12,614 nt of DNA from an uncultured Blautia sp. (GTDB lineage Bacteria; Bacillota; Clostridia; Lachnospirales; Lachnospiraceae). Positions 1-7,070 of the stretch are shown piece after piece; within the stretch, counting starts at the first letter, position 1; the number at the start of each line of letters is the position of its first letter. The notes beneath the pieces were generated by a model, which worked only from the letters and a program-made list of their open reading frames with translations, made no database searches and was not told the DNA's origin. The position numbers were made by a program, and so were the translations under genes. The stretch covers positions 1 through 12,614 of the forward strand of contig CAKRRG010000077.1 in NCBI GenBank assembly GCA_934394545.1. The letters run 5' to 3'.

Positions 1-167
1 ATATATCACCGATGAAGAGAACAAAATGTCCTTATATTCCCACATGTTCTCAATATGGTTTAGAAGCAATCGAAAAGTATGGTGCCATTAAGGGTGGGCT
101 TCTTGCAGTGTGGAGGATTTTGCGCTGCAATCCTTTTTCACATGGTGGATACGACCCGGTACCATAA
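1..167 (+). CDS. yidD: YidD, membrane protein insertion efficiency factor (3' part only)
   Basis: The window opens inside this gene; the reading frame starts at base 3 and ends at TAA 165-167, leaving about 54 C-terminal residues. They carry the family hallmarks: [20 protein letters not shown] with the conserved PTCSxY motif, then a [15 protein letters not shown] segment and the terminal GGYDPVP. YidD is a very small membrane-associated protein (about 70-85 residues) thought to help YidC-dependent insertion of inner-membrane proteins. In Bacillota it normally lies between rnpA and yidC, and yidC does follow 67 nt downstream with no terminator between, so the two are probably co-transcribed. 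The start codon and N-terminal amphipathic part lie left of the window. Family assignment is secure; the functional statement comes from knowledge of the family. Confidence 0.93.
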   Translation, partial: ISPMKRTKCPYIPTCSQYGLEAIEKYGAIKGGLLAVWRILRCNPFSHGGYDPVP

Positions 168-220
168 AGGGTACTTTGAAAATATCCGTTAAAAATTGAA
201 TAGTAAAACCGAAAAAGCCT

Positions 221-226
221 AGGAGG
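221..226 (+). promoter_or_regulatory. Shine-Dalgarno of yidC, selecting a TTG start
   Basis: AGGAGG lies 8 nt before TTG 235 but 14 nt before the next in-frame ATG at 241. The spacing favours the TTG as initiation codon. Confidence 0.75.
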
Positions 227-234
227 AAACAAAC

Positions 235-1527
235 TTGGATATGATTTTATTGACGAAGAGCAGCACACCGATCATTGGTCAGCTGGCTTCTGTTATGGGC
301 TGGATCATGGATGGAATCTACAGAGTCCTGGATCTGGTTGGCATTCAGAACCTCGGCCTTTGTATCATCATCTTCAGTATTATTATCTATGCTCTTATGA
401 CACCGCTGCAGGTCAAGCAGCAGAAGTTCTCCAAGCTGAGCAGCGTTATGCAGCCGGAACTTCAGAAGATCCAGAAGAAGTACAAAGACAAAAAAGACCA
501 GGCTTCCATGCAGAAGATGCAGGAAGAGACTCAGCTTGTATATCAGAAATACGGTGTTTCACCTACCGGAAGCTGCGTACAGCTGTTGATCCAATTTCCT
601 GTTCTTATGGCATTATGGCAGGTTATTTACAAGATTCCTGGCTATGTAGGAAGTGTAAAGGCTGTATTTACTGGCATTGTAGACCAGATTGTAAGTGTAA
701 GCGGTTATACGGACCTTATTCAGAACTTTATCACAGATAACAAGATGAGCCGTGTCCAGCTTGTACTTGATAATGGAAAGGCTACCAGTGATTCTGTAAT
801 TGATTTCCTGTATGCATTGTCCCCGTCTCAGTGGAAAGACCTTGCAGCAATGAATCAGTTCAGTGGATTTTCAGATGCTATCAACAGCACTTCTTCTGAG
901 ATTTCCAAGATGCAGAACTTCTTTGGCCTGAACATTGCAGATCAGCCGTTGAACTATATTAAAGCTGCTTTCCAGGGTGCATCTATTGCCCTTGCTATAG
1001 CAGCAATCCTGATTCCGATACTGGCATGGCTTACTCAGGTACTGAGTATCAAACTGATGCCTCAGGCTTCACAGCCAGGTGATGACACAGCCAATACCAT
1101 GCAGGCATCTATGAAAACCATGAATACAGTTATGCCTCTTATGTCAGCTGTATTCTGTTTCACATTCCCGGTAGGTCTTGGTATTTACTGGATTGCAAGT
1201 GCTGTTGTAAGAAGTGTTCAGCAGCTTCTTATTAACCGCCGTCTGGATAAGATTGACATCAATGATCTTGTAAATGAGAACATGAAGAAAATCGAGAAGC
1301 AGCGTACCAAAGAGGGTCTTCCGCCACAGAAGATCACCAATCAGGCAAATCAGTCTACCAAAAATATCAATACCAAGATTGATAAGGGTTCCAGCAATAC
1401 AGATGCTGCAGAGAGAACCAAAAAAGTAGAGGAATCCTACCAGAAAGCGAGAAATGCCAAACCTGGAAGTATTACAGCAAAAGCAAATATGGTCAGGGAT
1501 TTTGACGAGAGAAACAAGAAGAAGTAA
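235..1527 (+). CDS. yidC: YidC/Oxa1-family membrane protein insertase
   Basis: This 430-residue insertase integrates proteins into the cytoplasmic membrane, alone or with SecYEG. The five-helix core is visible: a first core helix at about residues 38-58, a charged cytoplasmic hairpin rich in Lys/Gln (60-105), the signature YQKYGVSPTGSCVQLLIQFP leading into helix 2 (112-133), helix 3 (about 247-270), and paired helices 4 and 5 (about 296-333) ending in QQLLINRR. About 100 residues (137-240) between helices 2 and 3 are predicted to be outside the cell. A basic, Gln/Asn-rich cytoplasmic tail (335-430) resembles tails thought to contact ribosomes. At the position of the groove arginine (E. coli R366) this protein has Tyr52. 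I see no lipobox cysteine at the N-terminus. TTG 235 is chosen as start from the SD spacing; ATG 241 is the alternative. yidD lies upstream and jag follows after 25 nt, the usual Bacillota order. Confidence 0.96.
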   Translation: MDMILLTKSSTPIIGQLASVMGWIMDGIYRVLDLVGIQNLGLCIIIFSIIIYALMTPLQVKQQKFSKLSSVMQPELQKIQKKYKDKKDQASMQKMQEETQLVYQKYGVSPTGSCVQLLIQFPVLMALWQVIYKIPGYVGSVKAVFTGIVDQIVSVSGYTDLIQNFITDNKMSRVQLVLDNGKATSDSVIDFLYALSPSQWKDLAAMNQFSGFSDAINSTSSEISKMQNFFGLNIADQPLNYIKAAFQGASIALAIAAILIPILAWLTQVLSIKLMPQASQPGDDTANTMQASMKTMNTVMPLMSAVFCFTFPVGLGIYWIASAVVRSVQQLLINRRLDKIDINDLVNENMKKIEKQRTKEGLPPQKITNQANQSTKNINTKIDKGSSNTDAAERTKKVEESYQKARNAKPGSITAKANMVRDFDERNKKK

Positions 1528-1552
1528 TTGTCGGGAACGGAGGGTTTCATAG

Positions 1553-2530
1553 ATGGAGGAGTTTATCCAGTTTTCAGCAAAAACGAAAAATGAAGCAATC
1601 ACCAAGGCGTGCATCGAATTAGGTGTCTCCAGTGATCAGCTGGATATTGAAGTGGTTTCTGAAGGTAGTTCCGGATTTTTTGGCATCGGAAGCAAACCGG
1701 CAATCATTAAAGCACGCAAGATCAATATTGTTTCTGCAGAGGATGAATTACAGGAGATCGTTGATACTGTTAAAGTTGAAGCAATCAAGGAAGAGCAGAA
1801 CAGAAAACCTGCCAAGCCTTTTGTAAAAGCTGAAAAGCCGGCACCAAAGAGTGAGCCGGTGAAAGAAAAAGCACCTGTAAAAGAAGCGAAAGAGCCGAAG
1901 CCTTTTAAAGAAACAAAAGAAAAACAGCCGCGCCAGCCGAAAGAGAAAGCTTTCAAGGAGCGTCCTGTAAAAGAAAAACCGGCAAAAGAAAAAATGCCGA
2001 AGGAGCCAAGAGAAGAGAAGCCGAAACAGTCCAAACCTGTTGAGATCATTACAGATCCGGCTGAGATCAAAGAAGTTGAAGAGAGAGCAGTAGTTTTCCT
2101 TCGCGACGTATTTGCATCCATGAATCTTGGCGAAGTGGAGATCACTTCCAAATACAACACAAATGACGGTTGTCTGGAAGTTGCTTTCGAGGGAGAGGAT
2201 ATGGGAATCCTGATCGGTAAGAGAGGACAGACCCTTGATTCTCTTCAGTATCTTACAAGCCTTGTTGTAAACAAGGGCAAATCCAATTATATCAGAGTAA
2301 AGCTTGATACAGAGGATTACCGCAGACGTCGTAAAGAGACTCTGGAGAATCTTGCAAGAGGAATTGCCTACAAGGTTAAGAAAACAAGAAAGCCGGTTGT
2401 ACTTGAGCCGATGAATCCATATGAGAGAAGAATCATTCACTCAGCGCTTCAGGGCAACAAGTATGTAGAGACTGTCAGTGAGGGCGAAGAGCCATATCGT
2501 CACGTAGTTGTAAAATTAAAAAGATGGTAA
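1553..2530 (+). CDS. jag: Jag/KhpB, KH and R3H domain RNA-binding protein
   Basis: A 325-residue cytoplasmic protein with three recognisable parts. Residues 1-56 are a Jag_N domain ending in the typical GSSGFFGIGSKPA segment. Residues about 84-162 are a low-complexity linker built almost entirely of Lys, Glu and Pro, with recurring PVKEK-like units. Residues about 176-325 hold a KH domain with its GxxG loop as GKRG (222-225), then an R3H domain with NPYERRIIH (288-296), which contains the characteristic Arg-x3-His. Jag/KhpB binds RNA, in several Firmicutes as a partner of KhpA, and affects cell division and cell-wall growth; it is nearly always encoded beside yidC. GGAGGG at 1539-1544 stands 8 nt before ATG 1553. 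The 25-nt gap after yidC indicates co-transcription. Identity is certain; the targets in this organism are unknown. Confidence 0.96.
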   Translation: MEEFIQFSAKTKNEAITKACIELGVSSDQLDIEVVSEGSSGFFGIGSKPAIIKARKINIVSAEDELQEIVDTVKVEAIKEEQNRKPAKPFVKAEKPAPKSEPVKEKAPVKEAKEPKPFKETKEKQPRQPKEKAFKERPVKEKPAKEKMPKEPREEKPKQSKPVEIITDPAEIKEVEERAVVFLRDVFASMNLGEVEITSKYNTNDGCLEVAFEGEDMGILIGKRGQTLDSLQYLTSLVVNKGKSNYIRVKLDTEDYRRRRKETLENLARGIAYKVKKTRKPVVLEPMNPYERRIIHSALQGNKYVETVSEGEEPYRHVVVKLKRW

Positions 2531-2540
2531 ATTAAAGTAA

Positions 2541-2618
2541 GTTATTCCAGGTGAAAGATGGAAGAGCTTAAGCGCTACGCTTTTGTTTTTAATATCTTTC
2601 CCTGGGGTAACTTTTTTT
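2541..2618 (+). terminator. Nested two-hairpin intrinsic terminator after jag
   Basis: An outer stem pairs 2541-2559 with 2594-2611: 18 bp with one bulged T and two G-U pairs, followed by seven T (2612-2618). Its loop holds a second small hairpin, AAGCG-CTA-CGCTT (2570-2582), followed by its own TTGTTTTT. It begins 10 nt after the jag stop, so it most likely ends the upstream operon. Partial read-through into mnmE is possible. Confidence 0.8.
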
Positions 2619-2632
2619 GTATAATGAGATTA
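2597..2632 (+). promoter_or_regulatory. Candidate mnmE promoter abutting the jag terminator
   Basis: A perfect TATAAT at 2620-2625 begins 2 nt after the terminator T-tract. A -35 at 17-bp spacing would be TTTCCC (2597-2602), matching the consensus at only three positions and lying inside the terminator stem. Transcription would start near 2632, about 48 nt before the mnmE ATG. The weak -35 keeps this tentative. Confidence 0.4.
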
Positions 2633-2667
2633 GAGCCTTTTTCAAACACGCTCTAGCATTTTTGTAT

Positions 2668-2672
2668 GGAGG
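2668..2672 (+). promoter_or_regulatory. Shine-Dalgarno of mnmE
   Basis: GGAGG stands 7 nt before ATG 2680. It overrules the longer open frame, which begins at a TTG (2617) inside the terminator T-tract. Confidence 0.85.
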
Positions 2673-2679
2673 AAATCAC

Positions 2680-4053
2680 ATGAATACAACAATTGCAGCG
2701 ATATCTACTGCTGTGAGTGCTTCGGGAATCGGAATCATCCGAATCAGCGGCCCGGAAGCCATGGACGTTATATCCCGCATTTACCGTTCTAAGGGCGGGA
2801 AAAAGAAGATTAAAGAAGTACCCACCCATACCATTCATTATGGTTATATTTATGATGGGGAAGAGATTGTGGATGAAGTTCTGGTCATGGTTATGCGCGC
2901 ACCCAAAACATTCACAGGAGAAGATACCGTAGAGATTGACTGTCATGGCGGTGTCTATGCCATGAACCGTGTTCTGGAAACGGTTTTGAAAAATGGTGCC
3001 AAGATTGCCGGACCTGGAGAATTTACCAAGAGAGCATTTCTCAATGGCCGTCTGGATCTTTCCCAGGCAGAGGCGGTTATGGATGTGATCCAGGCGAAGA
3101 ATGAATATGCCTTAAAGAGTTCCATGAGCCAGCTGAAGGGCTCTGTGCAGAAGACGATCCAGGAGATTCGAAGTGATCTGATCTATGAAATTGCCTTTAT
3201 TGAGTCAGCACTGGATGATCCCGAACACATCAGCCTGGATGGATATCCACAGAAATTACATGGAATTGTGGAAAAAGAGCAGAAATCCATCGAAGAGCTG
3301 TTGAAAACTTCTTCAGACGGAAAAATCATCCGTGAGGGAATCGAGACGGTTATTGTGGGTAAGCCAAATGCAGGCAAATCTTCCCTGCTGAATCTTCTTG
3401 TTGGGGAAAACAAAGCCATTGTAACGGATATTGAAGGCACTACAAGGGATATTCTGGAGGAGTATATTACTCTTCATGGAATTACGCTGAAAATTGTGGA
3501 TACTGCTGGTATCCGTGAGACAGAGGATGTGGTGGAGAAAATCGGTGTTTCCCGTGCCCGTGAGGTTGCAAAGGGAGCGGATCTGGTGCTGTATGTGGTG
3601 GACAGTTCCACAGCACTGGATGAAAATGACGAAGAAATCATGGAAATGCTGAAGGGCAGAAAAGCCATTGTACTGTATAATAAAACAGACCTTGCTTCTG
3701 CTGTGGGTATGGAGGAATTAAAGGCAAAAACTGACCATCCGATCATTCCAATCTCCGCGAAGGAAGAGACTGGAATTACCCAGCTGGCAGATACCATTAA
3801 GACCATGTTTTTCAGTGGAAAAATATCTTTCAATGATGAGGTTTATATTACAAATGCCCGTCATAAAGAGGCGCTTGAGGAGGCAGCAGAAAGCCTTGCA
3901 ATGGTCAGACAGAGTATCGAGGATGGAATGCCAGAAGACTTCTTTTCCATTGATCTGATGGCTGCTTACGGAAGCCTGGGGAAAATCACAGGAGAGAAAG
4001 TAGGGGAAGATCTGGTGAATGAGATATTCAGTAAGTTTTGTATGGGCAAGTAG
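2680..4053 (+). CDS. mnmE: tRNA uridine-5-carboxymethylaminomethyl modification GTPase MnmE
   Basis: A 457-residue GTPase, close to the usual length. With MnmG it forms the complex that builds the cmnm5 (or nm5) group on the wobble uridine U34 of tRNAs reading split codon boxes, using folate, FAD and GTP. Residues 1-118 form the folate-binding N-domain, starting with the typical MNTTIAAISTA and SGIGIIRISG. The helical domain flanks a G domain whose motifs are all present: P-loop GKPNAGKSS (227-235), GTTRD (253-257), DTAG (274-277), NKTD (334-337) and SAK (359-361). The C-terminus is FCMGK, keeping the essential Cys (454) of the CxGK motif, so the enzyme should be active. The start is set by the SD and the family N-terminus. 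It follows the jag terminator and probably has its own promoter; mnmG comes 105 nt downstream. Confidence 0.97.
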   Translation: MNTTIAAISTAVSASGIGIIRISGPEAMDVISRIYRSKGGKKKIKEVPTHTIHYGYIYDGEEIVDEVLVMVMRAPKTFTGEDTVEIDCHGGVYAMNRVLETVLKNGAKIAGPGEFTKRAFLNGRLDLSQAEAVMDVIQAKNEYALKSSMSQLKGSVQKTIQEIRSDLIYEIAFIESALDDPEHISLDGYPQKLHGIVEKEQKSIEELLKTSSDGKIIREGIETVIVGKPNAGKSSLLNLLVGENKAIVTDIEGTTRDILEEYITLHGITLKIVDTAGIRETEDVVEKIGVSRAREVAKGADLVLYVVDSSTALDENDEEIMEMLKGRKAIVLYNKTDLASAVGMEELKAKTDHPIIPISAKEETGITQLADTIKTMFFSGKISFNDEVYITNARHKEALEEAAESLAMVRQSIEDGMPEDFFSIDLMAAYGSLGKITGEKVGEDLVNEIFSKFCMGK

Positions 4054-4145
4054 TGACAGAGGGACGCGATTTGGCAAATGATATTCCACGCAGGTCGTCG
4101 CAACGCTGTGCACTGGTTAGAACAATATATGGATGAGCGTGTTGT

Positions 4146-4152
4146 AGAGGAG
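4146..4152 (+). promoter_or_regulatory. Shine-Dalgarno of mnmG
   Basis: AGAGGAG lies 6 nt before ATG 4159. An upstream in-frame ATG at 4078 has no SD, and the 27 residues it would add do not resemble the family N-terminus. Confidence 0.8.
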
Positions 4153-4158
4153 ATTAAA

Positions 4159-6045
4159 ATGAAAAATTTGGAAGAAAATTATGACATAGTAGTTGTAGGA
4201 GCCGGACATGCAGGCTGTGAGGCTGCACTGGCAGGAGCCAGACTGGGACTGAAAACAGTAATGTTTACTGTCAGCGTAGACAGTATTGCACTTATGCCTT
4301 GTAATCCCAATGTAGGTGGAAGCTCCAAGGGACATCTGGTTCGTGAACTGGACGCTCTTGGCGGCGAGATGGGAAAGAATATTGACAAAACTTTTATCCA
4401 GTCAAAGATGCTGAACTGCTCCAAAGGCCCTGCTGTCCATTCCCTTCGCGCACAGGCTGACAAGCAGGCATACAGCAACGAGATGAGAAAGACTCTGGAG
4501 AATCAGGAGAACCTGACTATCCGCCAGGGAGAGGTAACAAAGCTTCTTGTAGAGGATGGCAGAATCACTGGTGTAAAGACTTATTCTGGTGCTGTTTACC
4601 ATTGTAAGGCGGTTGTTTTGTGTACCGGAACCTATCTGAAAGCACGTTGTATTTATGGTGATGTCAGCAATTATACAGGTCCAAACGGTCTGCAGGCTGC
4701 CAATTATCTGACTGATTCTCTGAAAGAACTTGGAATCGAAATGTTCCGTTTTAAGACCGGAACACCGGCCAGAATTGCAGGAAATACCATTGATTACAGT
4801 AAAATGGAAGAACAGTTTGGAGATGAGAGAGTAGTGCCATTTTCCTTTTCTACAGATCCTGAGACTGTGCAGATCAAACAGAAATCCTGCTGGCTGACTT
4901 ATACAAATGAGACTACCCATGACATCATTCGTGCAAACCTGGACCGTTCTCCATTGTATTCCGGTATGATCGAGGGAACCGGTCCTCGTTATTGCCCGTC
5001 CATTGAGGATAAAGTCGTTCGTTTTGCAGATAAAAAGAGACATCAGGTATTTATTGAGCCGGAGGGGCTTTATACAAATGAGATGTATATCGGCGGTATG
5101 TCCAGTTCTTTGCCGGAAGATGTGCAGGAAGAAATGTACCATAGTGTGCCGGGACTTGAGCATGCAAAAATCGTGAAGAATGCTTATGCTATCGAGTACG
5201 ATTGCATTAACCCCAGACAGCTTTATCCTACACTGGAGTTTAAGAAAATAAAGGGTCTTTTCAGCGGCGGACAGTTTAACGGAAGCTCCGGATACGAGGA
5301 GGCAGCAGCGCAGGGACTGGTTGCAGGCATTAATGCAGCCATGGAAGTGCTTGGAAAAGAGCAGCTGATCCTGGATCGTTCGGAGGCCTATATCGGCGTT
5401 CTTATTGACGATCTGGTTACAAAAGAGAACCATGAACCATATAGAATGATGACCAGCCGCGCAGAATATCGCCTGCTTTTACGTCAGGATAATGCGGATC
5501 TGAGGCTTCGTAAAAAAGGCTGGGAGGTTGGTCTTGTAGATGACGAAACCTATGGAAAAGTAGTGGAAAAAGAACGCCTGATAGAGGAAGAAATCCAGCG
5601 TGTGGAGAGTACAAATGTTGGAATGACAGAGGCTGTTCAGAACCTTCTGGAAAGCAAAGGAAGCACGCTTCTGAAGTCCGGAATCAGTCTTGCAGAGCTG
5701 ATCCGAAGGCCGGAGCTTTCCTATGAGGATGTGGCTCCTATTGATAAGAACCGCCCTGAGCTTGCCTGGGATGTCCAGGAACAGGTGAATATTAACATCA
5801 AATATGATGGCTATATCCGCCGCCAGATGAAGCAGGTAGAGCAGTTTAAGAAGCTGGAAGCGAAGAAAATTCCGGAGAATCTGGATTATGAAAAAGTGAA
5901 GAGCCTACGTATTGAAGCGCGTCAGAAACTGGAACTTTACAGACCTGTTTCCATAGGTCAGGCATCACGAATTTCCGGCGTTTCACCGGCAGATATCTCC
6001 GTTCTGCTGGTTTATATGGAGCAATATGGGAAGGAGCGCCGCTAA
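4159..6045 (+). CDS. mnmG: tRNA uridine-5-carboxymethylaminomethyl modification enzyme MnmG (GidA)
   Basis: A 628-residue FAD-dependent partner of MnmE, of normal length. It binds FAD through the dinucleotide motif GAGHAGCE (14-21) after a YDIVVVG strand. Other family signatures are PCNPNVGG (47-54), the GIDA signature [15 protein letters not shown] (275-289) with its reactive-site Cys279, and the second signature [17 protein letters not shown] (370-386). The C-terminal helical part, which docks MnmE and tRNA, ends in [20 protein letters not shown]. The reaction installs the aminomethyl-type side chain on U34, sharpening decoding of codons ending in A/G. mnmE lies upstream and rsmG follows after 69 nt. 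The 105-nt gap before it is rather GC-rich and stays open in this frame, but I see no convincing gene or promoter there. Confidence 0.97.
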   Translation: MKNLEENYDIVVVGAGHAGCEAALAGARLGLKTVMFTVSVDSIALMPCNPNVGGSSKGHLVRELDALGGEMGKNIDKTFIQSKMLNCSKGPAVHSLRAQADKQAYSNEMRKTLENQENLTIRQGEVTKLLVEDGRITGVKTYSGAVYHCKAVVLCTGTYLKARCIYGDVSNYTGPNGLQAANYLTDSLKELGIEMFRFKTGTPARIAGNTIDYSKMEEQFGDERVVPFSFSTDPETVQIKQKSCWLTYTNETTHDIIRANLDRSPLYSGMIEGTGPRYCPSIEDKVVRFADKKRHQVFIEPEGLYTNEMYIGGMSSSLPEDVQEEMYHSVPGLEHAKIVKNAYAIEYDCINPRQLYPTLEFKKIKGLFSGGQFNGSSGYEEAAAQGLVAGINAAMEVLGKEQLILDRSEAYIGVLIDDLVTKENHEPYRMMTSRAEYRLLLRQDNADLRLRKKGWEVGLVDDETYGKVVEKERLIEEEIQRVESTNVGMTEAVQNLLESKGSTLLKSGISLAELIRRPELSYEDVAPIDKNRPELAWDVQEQVNINIKYDGYIRRQMKQVEQFKKLEAKKIPENLDYEKVKSLRIEARQKLELYRPVSIGQASRISGVSPADISVLLVYMEQYGKERR

Positions 6046-6102
6046 TGCAAAAACGGTGTGTATTATTAACTGAAAAGTAAAAAAGTAAGTAGTTTGAGGT
6101 AT

Positions 6103-6108
6103 AAGGAG
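6103..6108 (+). promoter_or_regulatory. Shine-Dalgarno of rsmG
   Basis: AAGGAG lies 6 nt before ATG 6115. The open frame reaches back to a TTG at 6094, but that codon has no SD. Confidence 0.8.
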
Positions 6109-6114
6109 ACATAT

Positions 6115-6849
6115 ATGGAATACGATTTAACCCTCTTTGAGAAAGGATTAGAAGAGCTTAGGATTGCTCTGTCCCAGGAGCAGAAGAAAAAGTTTATCAC
6201 TTATTATGAGTACCTTGTAGAGAAAAATAAAGTAATGAATCTGACTGCAATTACTGAGTATGATGAAGTTATTTTAAAGCATTTTCTTGACAGCTTATCT
6301 ATTGTAAAGGTAGGCTGTTTTGAACAGAAAAATCTGGCAGGAAAATCCGCAATCGACATTGGGACAGGTGCAGGATTCCCTGGAATCCCGCTGAAAATTG
6401 CTTTTCCAGAGCTGAAAATCACATTGCTGGATTCCCTGAATAAGAGAGTAAATTTCCTGAATGAAGTAATCGAAATGCTGGGCTTAAAAGACGTAATAGC
6501 CGTCCACGGAAGAGCTGAAGATTATGCGAAACAGAAGGAACATAGAGAAAAATATGATTTCTGTGTTTCCCGTGCAGTAGCCAATTTAAGTACTCTTTCT
6601 GAGTATTGCATCCCCTTTGTAAAAGAAGGCGGCAGCTTTATTTCCTATAAATCGGGTAAGATTGACGAAGAACTTGCTCAGGCAGGTAATGCAGTAAAAA
6701 TTCTTGGTGGAAAGGTTCAGGATGTGGTGAAGTTTCCACTTATGGATACGGATATGGATCGTTCTTTTGTTGTAATTAAGAAACTGAAGCCTACAGCAAA
6801 GAAATATCCCAGAAAGGCAGGATTGCCGTCTAAAGAGCCTCTGGTATAA
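6115..6849 (+). CDS. rsmG: 16S rRNA (guanine-N7)-methyltransferase RsmG (GidB)
   Basis: A 244-residue SAM-dependent methyltransferase that makes m7G at 16S rRNA position 527 (E. coli numbering) in the 530 loop; loss of this enzyme gives low-level streptomycin resistance in many bacteria. Visible motifs are NLTAI (42-46), the SAM-binding glycine loop DIGTGAGFPGI (81-91), the acidic LLDSLNKR strand-end (104-111), GRAED (132-136), the RsmG-typical SRAVA (152-156) and the closing KYPRKAGLPSKEPL. Length and termini are normal, so the gene looks intact. It is the last member of the mnmE-mnmG-rsmG block; a clear terminator begins 9 nt after its stop codon. Confidence 0.96.
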   Translation: MEYDLTLFEKGLEELRIALSQEQKKKFITYYEYLVEKNKVMNLTAITEYDEVILKHFLDSLSIVKVGCFEQKNLAGKSAIDIGTGAGFPGIPLKIAFPELKITLLDSLNKRVNFLNEVIEMLGLKDVIAVHGRAEDYAKQKEHREKYDFCVSRAVANLSTLSEYCIPFVKEGGSFISYKSGKIDEELAQAGNAVKILGGKVQDVVKFPLMDTDMDRSFVVIKKLKPTAKKYPRKAGLPSKEPLV

Positions 6850-6857
6850 AGAAAAAG

Positions 6858-6897
6858 AAGATTCCGACAGGTTAAATACTGTCTGGGATCTTTTTTT
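6858..6897 (+). terminator. Intrinsic terminator after rsmG
   Basis: The stem pairs AAGATTCCGACAG (6858-6870) with 6879-6892, 13 bp with one bulged T and one G-U pair. The loop is 8 nt, and seven T follow at 6891-6897, the first two forming the end of the stem. It separates the tRNA/rRNA modification block from the ABC operon. Confidence 0.85.
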
Positions 6898-6902
6898 ATT
6901 TC

Positions 6903-6990
6903 AAGACACATTTCTAACACATAATAATCACAATTTTCTCACACAATTATCTAAATTTCCTCACAGGTTGTACATAGAATTATCATAGAC
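6903..6990 (+). repeat. Eight phased 11-bp direct repeats upstream of the ABC operon
   Basis: Reading in 11-base steps from 6903 gives AAGACACATTT, CTAACACATAA, TAATCACAATT, TTCTCACACAA, TTATCTAAATT, TCCTCACAGGT, TGTACATAGAA and TTATCATAGAC. Position 5 is C and position 8 is A in all eight units, position 6 is A in seven, and CACA is complete in five. The consensus is about TtatCACA plus three bases. One unit per helical turn is the geometry of tandem winged-helix response-regulator sites (OmpR/PhoP family). The last two units are weaker and overlap the promoter candidates. The repeat pattern is seen directly; the operator function is inferred. Confidence 0.65.
6952..6987 (+). promoter_or_regulatory. 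Probable promoter region of the ABC operon
   Basis: Two overlapping -10 candidates, TAGAAT (6975-6980) and TATCAT (6981-6986), each match TATAAT at five of six positions. Neither has a recognisable -35 (TAAATT at 6952-6957 for the first). A poor -35 next to phased direct repeats suggests activator dependence. The start would be near 6987 or 6993. Some promoter must lie between the rsmG terminator and the ATPase gene; its exact position is uncertain. Confidence 0.35.
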
Positions 6991-7070
6991 AGGTAATGGG
7001 AAGAAGAGCGAAAATTTTATTTTGCAATATGCAATGTATGGTTACCTGTAACTAGAAGGAGGTAAGTAAC
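6989..7070 (+). promoter_or_regulatory. Leader of the ABC operon with competing base pairings
   Basis: ACAGGTAA (6989-6996) is complementary to TTACCTGT (7042-7049). The same TTACCT (7042-7047) can instead pair with AGGTAA (7060-7065), which overlaps the Shine-Dalgarno AAGGAGGT (7056-7063). A local palindrome GTTAC-CT-GTAAC (7041-7052) is a third option. The complementarities are plain in the sequence; a role in controlling translation is inference. The AAGGAGGT itself, 7 nt before TTG 7071, decides that start. Confidence 0.4.

Noticed and set aside
1748..2440. Long - strand open frame opposite jag
   Set aside because: It mirrors the Lys/Glu/Pro codon-biased linker of jag and gives an improbable Phe/Leu/Arg-rich peptide without a ribosome site; it is a shadow frame.
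2617..2679. 21-codon extension of mnmE from TTG 2617
   Set aside because: It would start inside the terminator T-tract, and ATG 2680 with GGAGG gives the canonical MnmE beginning.
4078..4158. 27-codon N-terminal extension of mnmG, or a tiny separate gene, in the gap after mnmE
   Set aside because: The ATG at 4078 has no Shine-Dalgarno, the residues do not match the MnmG N-terminus, and ATG 4159 has a good site and the family start.
4402..5433. 343-codon - strand open frame opposite mnmG
   Set aside because: It is opposite a fully conserved gene, has no recognisable motifs and no ribosome site; a shadow frame.
6914..6967. CRISPR-like or LytTR-type interpretation of the repeats upstream of the ATPase gene
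   Set aside because: Units are 11 bp with no spacers, excluding CRISPR. LytTR sites are two 9-bp repeats 21-22 bp apart with an ACnGTT-like core, which is not present; contiguous 11-bp phasing fits winged-helix response regulators better.
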